From the NCBI RefSeq assembly GCF_039543225.1, contig NZ_BAABJI010000001.1:771193-835192 (forward strand): a stretch of 64,000 bases of DNA, read 5' to 3'. Below are positions 7,866-16,554 of the stretch, piece after piece (position 1 is the stretch's first letter; each line of letters begins with the position of its first letter). Position numbers and translations under genes: made by a program. The notes under the pieces are model-generated. The model saw nothing but the letters and a program-made list of their open reading frames with translations. It was not told the origin of the DNA and searched no databases. This stretch comes from Mucilaginibacter defluvii. GTDB lineage: Bacteria > Bacteroidota > Bacteroidia > Sphingobacteriales > Sphingobacteriaceae.

Positions 7866-8047
7866 TTACAGTAATTATGGTACAAGATATAAATTATCTA
7901 CGCAGTAACGTATAAAAAGGTAATGGGTTTTTTACAATTGTATTTAGCATAAATTAACACCTCCTGTTAAAAAAAGTTAATGCCTGTGGTACTCCCTATA
8001 AAAAGCGGATATTTACGGCATTGAAGAAACTTTTACATCACTCCACC

Positions 8048-11000
8048 ATGCCTTATAATAAAATTAATAACCTGCTGGGTTGGCTGTGCTTTACAATAGC
8101 CGCTATTACCTACACGCTCACCCTCGAGCAATCAGTAAGCTTTTGGGATTGCGGCGAATTCATCTCTTGCGCTTATCGTTTGCAGGTATCGCACCAGCCG
8201 GGTTATCCGCTTTTCGCCATGATCGGTAAGGTGTTCTCCCTGCTGTCTTTTGGTGATCGTACCAAGGTGGCGTACTTTACCAATCTCTGCTCGGCCATTG
8301 CAAGCGCAGCCACGGTTATGTTTTTATTTTGGACGATAACTGCGTTAGCTAAAAAGCTAACCGCCAAAACCTATACGGATGCCATGCCGCGCCAAAGGCT
8401 CATCAGCATAATGGGAGCCGGACTGGTGGGGGCGCTGGCCTTCGCCTTTTCTGATACGTTTTGGTTTTCAGCGGTCGAAACTATCGTGTTTGCCCTGTCG
8501 GCGTTATGTATCGCCTTGGTATTCTGGGCCATATTAAAGTGGGATGCCCACGCCGATGAAGCCGGTGCCGATCGCTGGCTGGTGTTCATTGCTTATGTAA
8601 TGGGATTATCTATCGGTATACACCTGCTTAACCTGCTTACCATACCGGCACTAACCATGGTGTATTACTTCAGGCGGTATAAAAACGTCACCTTTAAAAA
8701 AGCCTTTGTGGTGTTTTTATTAGGCGTTACGCTGCTGGCCTTTGTGCAGTATGGCATTATTCAGTACACGGTTAAGTTTGCCGGCTGGTTCGATTTCTTT
8801 TTCGTAAACTCCCTGGGCTTGGGCTTTAACAGCGGCGCTATCGTGTTTTTTATTATATTGATAAGTGCAATTGTATGGGGGATTTTGTACAGCATCAAAC
8901 ACAAAAAATATTTCGTGCATCTGGCGCTGATGTGCCTCTCCTTTTTGTACCTGGGCTACAGCTGTTTTATGTATGTGCCTATAAGGGCAACAGCTAACCC
9001 GACACTAAACAATACCCATCCCGATAACGCATTTACCTTAGCCAGCTACCTTAACCGCGATCAGTATTCGCCAAGCCCGCTGCTGTACGGCCCGTATTTT
9101 GACGGTAAGCCAATCGACCAAAAAAATGGCGCGGCACGCTACCGCAAGGGCGAAACAAAATATGAGAAAACGGGCTACAAGCAAAGGCTGGTTTACGATC
9201 ATAACACCTTCTTTCCGCGCATGTTTAGCGATGACGGCGACGATCCGCAGTTTTACCGCCAGTGGATGCAGATGGATGAAGGCCACACGCCGAATTTTAT
9301 TGATAACATGGGCTTTATGTTCAGCTGGCAGATATACCAGATGTACGCCCGCTACTTTTTATGGAATTTTGTTGGCCGGTATAATGATATGGACGGTCAG
9401 CAGAGCATGACCTCATTAGATGGTAACTGGACAAGCGGTATATTAGACGGCGGCAAGCATCTGCCTAAATCAGTAACCGAAAGCCCGTCGTACGCGCCTT
9501 TATACGGCCTGCCGCTTATCATCGGGTTGCTGGGCATGTATTACCATTTTAAGCGCCGCCGGCGCGATGCCCTGGTGATTGCCCTTTTGTGGTTTTTTAC
9601 CGGTATTGCGATTGTGCTATATGTCAATCAGCCATCCATACAGCCGCGCGAGCGCGATTACTCCTACGTAGGCTCATTCTATGCTTTCGCCATTTGGATA
9701 GGTTTGGGCGTGGTGGCCATCAGCGAGATGTTGCAGCAGCGTTTTAAACTAAAACAAGCATCGGTATTGGCAATGGCGCTTTGCCTGCTTTGTGCCCCGG
9801 TACTAATGGCTGCAAAAGAATGGCGCGGGCACGACCGTTCAACCAAACTTACCGCGCACGATATGGCGTATAACTACCTGATATCATGCCCGCCCAACGC
9901 TATCTTGTTTAATTATGGCGATAACGATACCTACTCATTATGGTACGCGCAGGAGGTAGAGAACATCAGGCCCGATGTGCGCCTGGTTAACCTGAGCCTG
10001 TTTACCAGCGACTGGTTAATTAAGCAAATGCAGCACAAGGTGAACGAGTCGGCACCGCTACCTATTACCATGCCTTTTGATAAGTATAAAGAAGGCGTGC
10101 GCGATGTGATCTATTATAACGATGAGCACATCCCGGGGCATGTTGAGGTTAAGGAAGTATTTGATTTTATCACATCTGACGATCCAAGCACGCATGTGGA
10201 ATATCAGAGCGGCATGGTATCTAATTATCTGCCTACAAAAAACTTTAAGATAACCGTAAAGCCTGACGACGTTATCAAAAACAAGGTTTTAACGGCCGGT
10301 CAAACTAAAAACATGGCTGATAGCCTTACCTGGCAGTATAACTCAAACCTGATTATAAAAAACAACCTGGCCATGCTGGATATACTGGCTCATAACAACT
10401 GGAAACGGCCAATATGTTTCACCGTTACCGCCGGTACGCGTAACATGATAGGTTTGGATGATTATATGTACCGCGAGGGATTTACTTACCGCCTGTTACC
10501 GTTAAAGCCTGATACCTCGCTGCAGGATCAGAGTGCCAAAGTGAATACCGCGGTGATGTTTGATAACGTGATGAATAAGTTCAGATTCGGAAACTTTAAA
10601 CACGCGCGGTTTTTGGATGAGCAATCGGTAACGATGTTTTACCCTGCGTTAACTACTACATTTTTAACCCTGGCCGATGGCCTGATTGCCGAGGGTAAAA
10701 CAGATAAGGCACGTAAGGTGCTCAACCGGTTTGACGAGGTGATGCCAAACCTGAATCCGTTTGTGGATGTGGCCAACCGTAAATCGCACATGGCGGAGAT
10801 GGCTTATCATGTAGGTGATGTTAAGTTAGGTAATAAGCTTACTGGTGATATCTATGATTACCTTACAGATGAACTAAATCACAATGCCTCCGTTTACGAT
10901 GACAGCCCCGGCCGGGTTGACTTGCGGATGGTGAATTTTGGCGTTTACATTTTGCAGAATATGGTGCGCTATACTAAAGCTGCCCACCAGGATGCGCTTA

Positions 11001-11071
11001 CCGCGAAGATGGAAAAACAACTTAAGATCTACGAGCGAAAATTCGCGGCCGTACTTCAACCGGTAGAATAA
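8048..11071 (+). CDS. DUF2723 multi-pass membrane protein, putative GT-C protein glycosyltransferase
   Basis: About 1007 aa from ATG 8048; the open frame extends to a TTG at 8021, but ATG with 'MPYNKINNLLGWLCF' matches the family start. The N-terminal half holds about 10 membrane helices and the DUF2723 signature 'SFWDCGEFI' followed by 'HQPGYPLFAMIGK', analogous to the acidic motif in the first periplasmic loop of GT-C mannosyltransferases. The C-terminal ~450 residues form a soluble, mostly periplasmic domain with a helical repeat-like end. Likely role: lipid-linked sugar transfer to secreted proteins in the inner membrane; inferred from fold class. Monocistronic by context. Confidence 0.85.
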   Translation: MPYNKINNLLGWLCFTIAAITYTLTLEQSVSFWDCGEFISCAYRLQVSHQPGYPLFAMIGKVFSLLSFGDRTKVAYFTNLCSAIASAATVMFLFWTITALAKKLTAKTYTDAMPRQRLISIMGAGLVGALAFAFSDTFWFSAVETIVFALSALCIALVFWAILKWDAHADEAGADRWLVFIAYVMGLSIGIHLLNLLTIPALTMVYYFRRYKNVTFKKAFVVFLLGVTLLAFVQYGIIQYTVKFAGWFDFFFVNSLGLGFNSGAIVFFIILISAIVWGILYSIKHKKYFVHLALMCLSFLYLGYSCFMYVPIRATANPTLNNTHPDNAFTLASYLNRDQYSPSPLLYGPYFDGKPIDQKNGAARYRKGETKYEKTGYKQRLVYDHNTFFPRMFSDDGDDPQFYRQWMQMDEGHTPNFIDNMGFMFSWQIYQMYARYFLWNFVGRYNDMDGQQSMTSLDGNWTSGILDGGKHLPKSVTESPSYAPLYGLPLIIGLLGMYYHFKRRRRDALVIALLWFFTGIAIVLYVNQPSIQPRERDYSYVGSFYAFAIWIGLGVVAISEMLQQRFKLKQASVLAMALCLLCAPVLMAAKEWRGHDRSTKLTAHDMAYNYLISCPPNAILFNYGDNDTYSLWYAQEVENIRPDVRLVNLSLFTSDWLIKQMQHKVNESAPLPITMPFDKYKEGVRDVIYYNDEHIPGHVEVKEVFDFITSDDPSTHVEYQSGMVSNYLPTKNFKITVKPDDVIKNKVLTAGQTKNMADSLTWQYNSNLIIKNNLAMLDILAHNNWKRPICFTVTAGTRNMIGLDDYMYREGFTYRLLPLKPDTSLQDQSAKVNTAVMFDNVMNKFRFGNFKHARFLDEQSVTMFYPALTTTFLTLADGLIAEGKTDKARKVLNRFDEVMPNLNPFVDVANRKSHMAEMAYHVGDVKLGNKLTGDIYDYLTDELNHNASVYDDSPGRVDLRMVNFGVYILQNMVRYTKAAHQDALTAKMEKQLKIYERKFAAVLQPVE

Positions 11072-11130
11072 TAAAAGCAAAAGCAGGTAGTGATTTGCAC
11101 TGCCCGCTTTCCATATTTTTTAATTTTGCC

Positions 11131-11784
11131 TTACAGGATTTCTGCCAGTTCGCCAAAGCTTGATATGGTGGCTACCTGTCCGCGCTCCACCTTGCCGAAG
11201 CCGTAGTTGCAAAAAATAAACGGAACACCCGCTTTAACGGTGGCTTCGTAATCGCCTTGTGTATCGCCTACGTAAACCGTCGCTTTCAGCCCAAAGTCAT
11301 TTACTACGTCCACTATATTTTCGGCTTTTGGCTGGCCCTTGGTGCCGTAACACTGAAATCCCTCAAAATAATCGCGCAGTTTGCTGTGGTTAAAAAAGGT
11401 TTCGGCATAACCGTTCTGGCAATTACTTACAATAAACAGGCGATAACGCGCCTTCAGGTATTGCAGGGTTTCTTCCAGTTGCGGGTAAAGTTCGCCGCCA
11501 AGCTCATTAAGTATTTCCAGTTCAGTTACCGAGCAATGCGCCTTAAACTCGTTACGTTTTTCATCATCCAGGTAAGGCAACAGCTTAACAAATATGGCAT
11601 CGTAAGCCATACCGGTAATGGAGCGAACGTCTGCCTGGGTAATATCATCTTTTATAAAATCAACCTTTTGCTTGGCCGTTTGCCAGGCCACGGCTACGTT
11701 AGCGGTGCTATCCCAAAGGGTGCCGTCGAGGTCAAAAATTATGCTGTCGTATTTATTTTTCAATGATGCTGAAGTATCTGCCAT
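11131..11784 (-). CDS. HAD-superfamily hydrolase (phosphoglycolate phosphatase-like)
   Basis: 217 aa from the ATG at 11784. Motif I 'IIFDLDGTLWDS' (nucleophile Asp), motif II 'FIVSNCQNG', motif III Lys in 'TKGQPKAENI', and motif IV 'VYVGDTQGDYEAT' are all present with a helical cap after motif I, as in subfamily IA phosphatases. The open frame continues 17 codons upstream, but a -7 box (TACCTTTG) lies 7 bp before ATG 11784, so the longer start would not be transcribed. Substrate unknown. Confidence 0.88.
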   Translation of the reverse strand: MADTSASLKNKYDSIIFDLDGTLWDSTANVAVAWQTAKQKVDFIKDDITQADVRSITGMAYDAIFVKLLPYLDDEKRNEFKAHCSVTELEILNELGGELYPQLEETLQYLKARYRLFIVSNCQNGYAETFFNHSKLRDYFEGFQCYGTKGQPKAENIVDVVNDFGLKATVYVGDTQGDYEATVKAGVPFIFCNYGFGKVERGQVATISSFGELAEIL

Positions 11785-11791
11785 AGGTTGG

Positions 11792-11799
11792 CAAAGGTA
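11792..11799 (-). promoter_or_regulatory. -7 box of the HAD hydrolase promoter
   Basis: TACCTTTG on the minus strand (TAnnTTTG consensus). The expected transcription start falls at or within a few bases of ATG 11784, giving a near-leaderless mRNA and fixing that start codon. No clear -33 box was found. Confidence 0.55.
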
Positions 11800-11859
11800 A
11801 TAAAAGCAAGGGTGCTTATTGTCTGAAAAATGCAATGGTGTTGTTGATGCATTTTGTCA

Positions 11860-11990
11860 TTCGACGAGGAAAAAATGACAACTTTCGATTGATTACTATC
11901 TTGTCATATCGAGCGATAGCGAGATATCTGCCTGCGTTCATAATCAGACGACAGATTTTTCGTTGTACCTTGTTCAAAATGACCACTTTT
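11860..11990. repeat. GTCATnTCGAGCGATAGCGAGA dispersed repeat, copy 1
   Basis: Contains TGTCATATCGAGCGATAGCG followed by AGATATCTG at about 11902-11931. The other copy lies inverted near 54160-54213. The arms ATATC/GATAT here are ATTTC/GAAAT there, a compensatory change that keeps a hairpin around GCgataGC. Nothing coding was seen here. Confidence 0.6.
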
Positions 11991-12000
11991 TTCTTTTCAA

Positions 12001-12034
12001 GTCCTCCCACTCGGGGAGGATTTAGGAGGGGTCA
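12001..12034. repeat. Short G/C-palindromic extragenic repeat, copy 2
   Basis: CCTCCC-actc-GGGGAGG followed by ATTTAGGAGGGG. It abuts the 5' edge of the structured repeat copy A. Confidence 0.55.
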
Positions 12035-12041
12035 AACAAGC

Positions 12042-12340
12042 GTAGGCCTGCCGGAAAACCGGGCCGGGGGTATAGCCTGTGCGGCTGAAGGTTTTTTCCG
12101 GCTTGATGTTTGGTTACTTTGTATCTAAGATAAAGTAACTGGCCTCTGCGGTCAAGAGCAGACTGACAATGGTAATAGCATTAGCTCTTGATCTTCGCAG
12201 TACCATTCGTAAAAGCACAGTTTATTACCTGTCCTGAATTTCTTTTGAGCGATCAAAAGAAGCAAAAATCGCCGGCTTTTTAATTTTCTATTAAAGGCAA
12301 TGCATCATCAGTGCTACCCGAAAATTAAGAGGCCGGTATT
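12042..12340. repeat. Structured dispersed repeat, full copy A
   Basis: About 295 bp, no supportable gene. Module 1 (12042-12170): GGCCTGCCGGaaaaCCGG start, then a hairpin GTTACTTT / AAAGTAAC (12115-12139), then GGCCTCTGCGGTCAAGAGCAG. Module 2 (about 12218-12336): hairpin TTCTTTTGA / TCAAAAGAA with gcga loop (12240-12261), then nested arms GCCGGC...GCCGG and TTAATTTTC / GAAAATTAA enclosing GCATCATCAGTGCTACC. Copies B to E of the same family lie at 30.1-30.95 kb. The intergenic stretch 11785-12406 therefore holds three repeat types and no gene. Confidence 0.8.
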
Positions 12341-12406
12341 ATGATTATTAGCGGTTTGTGCCTTTGTTTGATCGTTATTTGTATAGTCAGTTAAAGATTT
12401 TTTGAT

Positions 12407-13663
12407 TTACCCTTTCTTCAACGTCAGCACCGTAATTTCCGGCCAAATACCCAGTCTGCCGGTGAAAGCCAGGAAGCCGAAGCCGCGGTTGACGTACAAT
12501 TTGCGGTCGTGCTGTTTGGCAAAGCCTGCCCATTGCAGGTAGCGGTATTTAACCGGGCTCCAGCGGAAGCCGGGCGCCTCGATACCAAACTGCGCCCCAT
12601 GCGTATGTCCCGAAAGGGTTAAATGTACCGGGTTTTCGTGATAACGCACTACATGTTCCCAGTGGGTTGGGTCGTGGGAGAGAAGTACTTTGAAATCATC
12701 TTTGCTCAAATCCTTAAGCGCCTTATCCAAATCACCCACCTTTATAAAATCATGCCCCCAGTTTTGTACACCTACAAGGTGCAGCTTTTGTCCGTCCTTT
12801 TCAAGGGTAATGTTTTCGTCCAGCATCAGGCGGAAGCCCATTTCTTTATGATGCTGTTTTAGGGTATCCAGGTTTTCTTCTTTAGCTTTCGGGCTGTCCC
12901 ACTGTATGTAATCCGCATAATCATGATTACCCAAAATAGAGTATTGGCCATATTTAGCTTTGATTTTGCCAAAGCGGCCAATGTAAGGCTCAATCTCGTT
13001 AGCAGTATTATTTACTAAGTCCCCGGTGAAAACAAACAGGTCGCTGTTTAACTCAATTACTTTATCAATGCCTTTTTGCACAGCATCAGCGTTATCAAAA
13101 CTGCCTGCATGAATATCAGATAGCTGCGTGATGGTAAAGCCGTCAAACGCTTCAGGCAGACCCTTAAAATAAACGTTATGGCGATGTACCTTATAATCGT
13201 ACTTGCCCTTAAACATGGCGTAGAAAAACCCGCTGAACGGTAGCGCCGCTAACAGCACCGCTATTTCGCTGATGAATTTGCGCCTTTCGGGGAAGTACGG
13301 CCGGCTCTGTTCGATACCTGTTTTACCTGCGTTAGAGGCTATACCCACCACAAAACGACCAAGGTCGCCAAGCGACAGTACCATTACAAACACTATTTTA
13401 CTCACAAAAAAGGCCATAAACACACTAAGCGACCACATGTGGAACTGGGATAGCCCGCGGGAAGTGTCGGTAAATGAAATACCGATCACAAAAGTGAGCG
13501 TTACACCGATGGACAATATCAGGAAGGTTGATAGCAAAGCCACGCGCCAGCGCGATTGCCAATCGGCAGACAGGGTGCGTAAACCTGAAAATACATACCA
13601 GTCAAGCAATAAACTTATTGCCGCGAATATTAGAAAGAAAAGAAAAAAGCCGCCTCTACGCAT
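12407..13663 (-). CDS. Membrane-anchored calcineurin-like metallophosphoesterase (YaeI-type)
   Basis: 418 aa. Four or so membrane helices occupy residues 5-115; the catalytic domain (about 165-418) has the metallophosphoesterase blocks 'LSDIHAGS', 'FTGDLVNN', 'LGNHDYADY', 'LLSHDPTHW' and 'SGHTHGAQFG' in order. These supply the Asp, His and Asn ligands of a di-metal centre. Relatives hydrolyse phosphodiesters of membrane lipids or nucleotides, but the substrate here is unknown. It is the only gene between two regions of repeats and hairpins on the minus strand. Confidence 0.88.
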   Translation of the reverse strand: MRRGGFFLFFLIFAAISLLLDWYVFSGLRTLSADWQSRWRVALLSTFLILSIGVTLTFVIGISFTDTSRGLSQFHMWSLSVFMAFFVSKIVFVMVLSLGDLGRFVVGIASNAGKTGIEQSRPYFPERRKFISEIAVLLAALPFSGFFYAMFKGKYDYKVHRHNVYFKGLPEAFDGFTITQLSDIHAGSFDNADAVQKGIDKVIELNSDLFVFTGDLVNNTANEIEPYIGRFGKIKAKYGQYSILGNHDYADYIQWDSPKAKEENLDTLKQHHKEMGFRLMLDENITLEKDGQKLHLVGVQNWGHDFIKVGDLDKALKDLSKDDFKVLLSHDPTHWEHVVRYHENPVHLTLSGHTHGAQFGIEAPGFRWSPVKYRYLQWAGFAKQHDRKLYVNRGFGFLAFTGRLGIWPEITVLTLKKG

Positions 13664-13748
13664 ATAATATATTTAACGCAATTTACCTAAGCATTAGTAA
13701 TTAAAGCGTAAAAATAGTTGCGTATTACGCTGTTAATGTACGCTTAAC

Positions 13749-13788
13749 AAAAAACGAGCCCCGCTGTTTAAAGCGGAGCTCGTTTTTA
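13749..13788. terminator. Intrinsic terminator after the VYERP-repeat gene
   Basis: AAAAACGAGCnCCGCT / AGCGGnGCTCGTTTTT hairpin 26 bp downstream of the minus-strand stop, with T/A runs on both sides. Confidence 0.85.
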
Positions 13789-13814
13789 AAAGGGGTTTTC
13801 AACAGTTAGTATGA

Positions 13815-14162
13815 TTAATGGCGGTGATGACGGCCATGTTTATAGTGCCCCCAGGCATGGCCACGACCAGGGCCATAGTATTTAACTGCACGGTAGCGTA
13901 CCGGGCGTTCGTAAATAACGGTACGAGGAGCGTAAACCACTGCCGGCCTACGGTAATATACCGGCCTTTCAACAACAACCGGGCGCGGGTGGTAAACTAT
14001 AGGGCGTTCATACACCACCGGGCGTTCGTAAACTACCGGCGGAGCGTAATATCTAACAGGTGTGCCAAAATTTGCACTAACGCTAACCTGAACCTGCGCG
14101 TTAGCTGCTGATACGGCTCCCAAGGTTAAAACAGCAATGGCAAATAATTTTAAAGTTTTCAT
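13815..14162 (-). CDS. Small secreted VYERP-repeat protein with His-rich tail
   Basis: 115 aa: signal peptide 'LKLFAIAVLTLGAVSAANAQ', then a low-complexity region built from a degenerate 'VVYERP' unit (VVYERPVVYERPIVYHPRPV and variants, residues about 42-92), ending in Gly/His/Lys-rich 'GRGHAWGHYKHGRHHRH'. The repeats predict an extended beta or PPII structure; the tail could bind metal. The type is common in Bacteroidota but uncharacterised. Its leader holds a long inverted repeat (14188-14263). Confidence 0.75.
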   Translation of the reverse strand: MKTLKLFAIAVLTLGAVSAANAQVQVSVSANFGTPVRYYAPPVVYERPVVYERPIVYHPRPVVVERPVYYRRPAVVYAPRTVIYERPVRYRAVKYYGPGRGHAWGHYKHGRHHRH

Positions 14163-14187
14163 CTCTCAAAGTTTTAGTTCAACATAA

Positions 14188-14263
14188 GTAAACAGCCGCC
14201 GGTCTCTTAAAAAAATATCAATCATTATCGGCAAAAATTATAAACCTGCCGACGGCTGTTTAA
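14188..14263 (-). promoter_or_regulatory. Inverted repeat in the leader of the VYERP-repeat gene
   Basis: TAAACAGCCGCCGG (14188-14202) and CCGACGGCTGTTTA (about 14249-14262) pair over 14 positions with one mismatch, separated by about 46 bp. It could be a transcript hairpin upstream of the small secreted protein or a terminator-like barrier behind the DUF983 gene. No T-run follows directly, so a terminator is less likely. Confidence 0.4.
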
Positions 14264-14424
14264 ATATTAAACTCACTAAAAAGGCGAGGGTTTAATCAAA
14301 TCCGTTTTTTACAACCTGGCGTTTTAATTTTTTTTGAGATAGTGGCGTTCGCTTATTGTGCTAATTATTTGATAATAAATGAAATGCTTGAATTGAAGCT
14401 ATTGGGCGAAAAATTGAAAATTTT

Positions 14425-14874
14425 TTAATGCTGATGCATATGTTGTTCGTGATTATGCGGCAGATCTCCGGATAGTTCGGGGCGATATTTGGCGCCGGGG
14501 GTCATCCAGTAAAGTAAGATCAACCTTGAAAAGCGCAGGTTAAACGGAGCCAGCACAAGTATGGAGCCGAGCAGCAAACCCAGGTATAGCCACGGCGACT
14601 CAGAGCCGGTTAGTATAATGGTTGCCACGGTTATGGTAACCATCTCTGCAACGTTCATGGCATAGCTTACATACATGGCCACGTAAAAATATCCCGGTTC
14701 GCGTTCAAAGGTAAGCCCGCAGTGGGGGCATCTTTGATACATGTTTTGGCCGGTAAGGTTATACATGCTGTTGGCAAACATGTTACCACGGCGGCATCTC
14801 GGGCATTTAGCTTTTAAAAATGCGCCAAACTGAGGTATATATTTAGTATCGTTTTTTGATGTTTGGGTTGCCAT
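14425..14874 (-). CDS. DUF983 membrane protein with two CxxC pairs
   Basis: 149 aa. 'AKCPRCRRGNMF' and 'QRCPHCGLTFER' (residues about 22-57) form a probable zinc ribbon, followed by two membrane helices ('YVSYAMNVAEMVTITVATIIL', 'LYLGLLLGSILVLAPFNLRF') and a His-rich tail 'HNHEQHMHQH'. This is the DUF983 layout; function unknown. Start codon is 5 bp from the AraC regulator stop, so both are one transcript. The His-rich tail suggests metal binding. Confidence 0.85.
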   Translation of the reverse strand: MATQTSKNDTKYIPQFGAFLKAKCPRCRRGNMFANSMYNLTGQNMYQRCPHCGLTFEREPGYFYVAMYVSYAMNVAEMVTITVATIILTGSESPWLYLGLLLGSILVLAPFNLRFSRLILLYWMTPGAKYRPELSGDLPHNHEQHMHQH

Positions 14875-14879
14875 GGTAT

Positions 14880-15752
14880 CTAGTTTTTAAAGTTTTTACG
14901 AAATTCTTCGGGTGTTAGGCCGGCTTGTTTTTTAAAAAAACGGGTAAAGTATGAGTTGTCAGCAAACCCAAGCCTGCCGCCAATATCGGCAACGGTAAGC
15001 TTGGGGTTAATCAGCATACGCTTAGCCTCCAATACTACCCTGTTACGTATTACCTCACCTGCGGATATACCCAGCATATCGTTACACAAAGCATTAAGGT
15101 GGTTAGGCGTAATGTACAGCATGGCCGCGTAATCTTTGGGTAGTTTAAGCATGTTGTAATGCTGCTCAATCAGCCGTTTAAAGTTAGCCAGCAGGGTTTT
15201 GTTATAGGTAGGCGTTGCGGCTTCGGCGTGTTTTTTATGCTCGCGTGCTACCAATGTAAAAATACGAATCATCGCTGTGCGTATCATATCAAAACGGTAG
15301 CGGTCGGTACCGGCGCCCTCGTTCACCACGTTTTCAAACAAGGCCTCAACAGTACTTTTTGTTTGTGGAGTAAGCTGTAATACCGCATCATCGGGGTTGC
15401 CGCTTAAAAAAGGTAACTGTTCCAGGTAATCCGGCCTGAGTAAATATGAGGTGAAAAATGCCTGCGAAAAATTGATGATATAACCGTCTATCTCCCCCTC
15501 AAAAAACCAGCTATGTACCTGGCCGGGCACCATAAAATATATCTGGCCGGGTTTTACGTCATAGGTTTCAAAGTCGATAACATGGGTGCCGCCGCCTTTA
15601 GTAAAGTATACCAAATGATAAAAGCTGTGCTTATGCGGAAAATGCAGCTTGTCGTGCTTTTTGAGGTAACCGGCAAAACGGTCAGCCAGCAAATCATGCT
15701 CCTGGTGGCCGCTCAATGTACAAATGTCATATATGGGGTAGCCGCTAATCAT
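14880..15752 (-). CDS. AraC-family transcriptional regulator
   Basis: 290 aa. N-terminal cupin sensor ('HFPHKHSFYHLVYFTKGGGTHVIDFETYDVKPGQIYFMVPGQVHSW', residues about 37-83) and two C-terminal HTHs, the second with 'VADIGGRLGFADNSYFTRFFKKQAGLTPEEFRK'. The open frame runs 11 codons further upstream, but a TTG-N18-TACTTTTG promoter (15757-15785) ends 4 bp before ATG 15752, so this is the start and the mRNA is essentially leaderless. Cotranscribed with the DUF983 gene. Ligand unknown; cupin-type sensors usually bind sugars or aromatic compounds. Confidence 0.9.
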   Translation of the reverse strand: MISGYPIYDICTLSGHQEHDLLADRFAGYLKKHDKLHFPHKHSFYHLVYFTKGGGTHVIDFETYDVKPGQIYFMVPGQVHSWFFEGEIDGYIINFSQAFFTSYLLRPDYLEQLPFLSGNPDDAVLQLTPQTKSTVEALFENVVNEGAGTDRYRFDMIRTAMIRIFTLVAREHKKHAEAATPTYNKTLLANFKRLIEQHYNMLKLPKDYAAMLYITPNHLNALCNDMLGISAGEVIRNRVVLEAKRMLINPKLTVADIGGRLGFADNSYFTRFFKKQAGLTPEEFRKNFKN

Positions 15753-15756
15753 ACTA

Positions 15757-15785
15757 CAAAAGTAGCGGTTATATGCCACCTGCAA
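15757..15785 (-). promoter_or_regulatory. Promoter of the AraC-DUF983 operon
   Basis: -33 TTG (15785-15783) and -7 TACTTTTG (15764-15757) with 18 bp between them. The expected start point falls at or within one or two bases of ATG 15752. Confidence 0.7.
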
Positions 15786-15838
15786 TGGTGATAAATAACT
15801 AAGGTGTGGTACTTTTTACAGATAAGTAAAATGTTCCA

Positions 15839-16405
15839 TTATTTTTTGATCTCCATTACCTGCATATTAAAGTCAATACCGGCCACAGGTATCTTCTCCC
15901 AGTCACTCGTTGCAGAATCTTTATGATAGGTACCGCCGTTAAACAAGCCGATAGAGAAAGCTGTTTCCATACCCGGCGAGGTCTTTAACCATTCTATGCT
16001 AACCAATATATCGCCGCTTACCTGAATGTCATAAGGTGCCAGATCGATAACCGGGCGTGATTTGCCTGGTGCCATTGCGCTGGTTATTTCCTGCTTAACC
16101 AGGTTTTCGCCAGCTTTTTCATCGGTAAACGGGTAAACGTTTACCTTAAAAGGCAGACTGTCCTGCTGGCGATTATCTACATTAAAAGTAAGCTTGAGCA
16201 GTTTTACAGGTTTTTTACCGGCTTTCATTTTTATGCCTACTTCGCCGCCTTTAACGGCGCCAAACGTGTTGTTTGATGAACCTGATCGTAATTTATTACC
16301 TATCGTTTTTATTTTCTGTGCTTGCGCTGATAAGGTAACAGAGACGATCAGCATCATCAAAAAGGTTTTAAAGAATAAAGTGGTATTGTAAGTTTTAAAT
16401 TGCAT
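15839..16405 (-). CDS. Secreted protein of unknown function (188 aa)
   Basis: Signal peptide 'FFKTFLMMLIVSVTLSAQAQ' (residues 11-30), then a beta-rich domain with 'KLLKLTFNVDNRQQDSLPFKVNVYPF' and 'GDILVSIEWLKTS'. It looks like a beta-sandwich such as those found as modules in Bacteroidota surface proteins. No catalytic motif seen. It faces the AraC gene on the same strand 86 bp upstream, likely a separate transcript. Confidence 0.65.
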   Translation of the reverse strand: MQFKTYNTTLFFKTFLMMLIVSVTLSAQAQKIKTIGNKLRSGSSNNTFGAVKGGEVGIKMKAGKKPVKLLKLTFNVDNRQQDSLPFKVNVYPFTDEKAGENLVKQEITSAMAPGKSRPVIDLAPYDIQVSGDILVSIEWLKTSPGMETAFSIGLFNGGTYHKDSATSDWEKIPVAGIDFNMQVMEIKK

Positions 16406-16554
16406 TTTACCGGGTTTTTGGTTTGTACATCATCAAGACGATGTTAATTCTATGATGGTTGCAAATACAGCCATTTTTTTTGACATTTAATAAATAATCG
16501 GCCTAAACAAGTGCATGTGCACACTGTTGTTACATTAGTTAGATTATAAAGATC

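Noticed and set aside
8021-8047. Upstream TTG start for the DUF2723 gene
   Set aside because: Adds 9 non-conserved residues; ATG 8048 matches the family start.
11257-11766. 169-aa plus-strand ORF
   Set aside because: Antisense to the HAD hydrolase with all four motifs intact.
12042-12340. Structured repeat as a CRISPR array or an IS element
   Set aside because: Unit length near 295 bp, no regular spacers, and no transposase or terminal target duplication visible.
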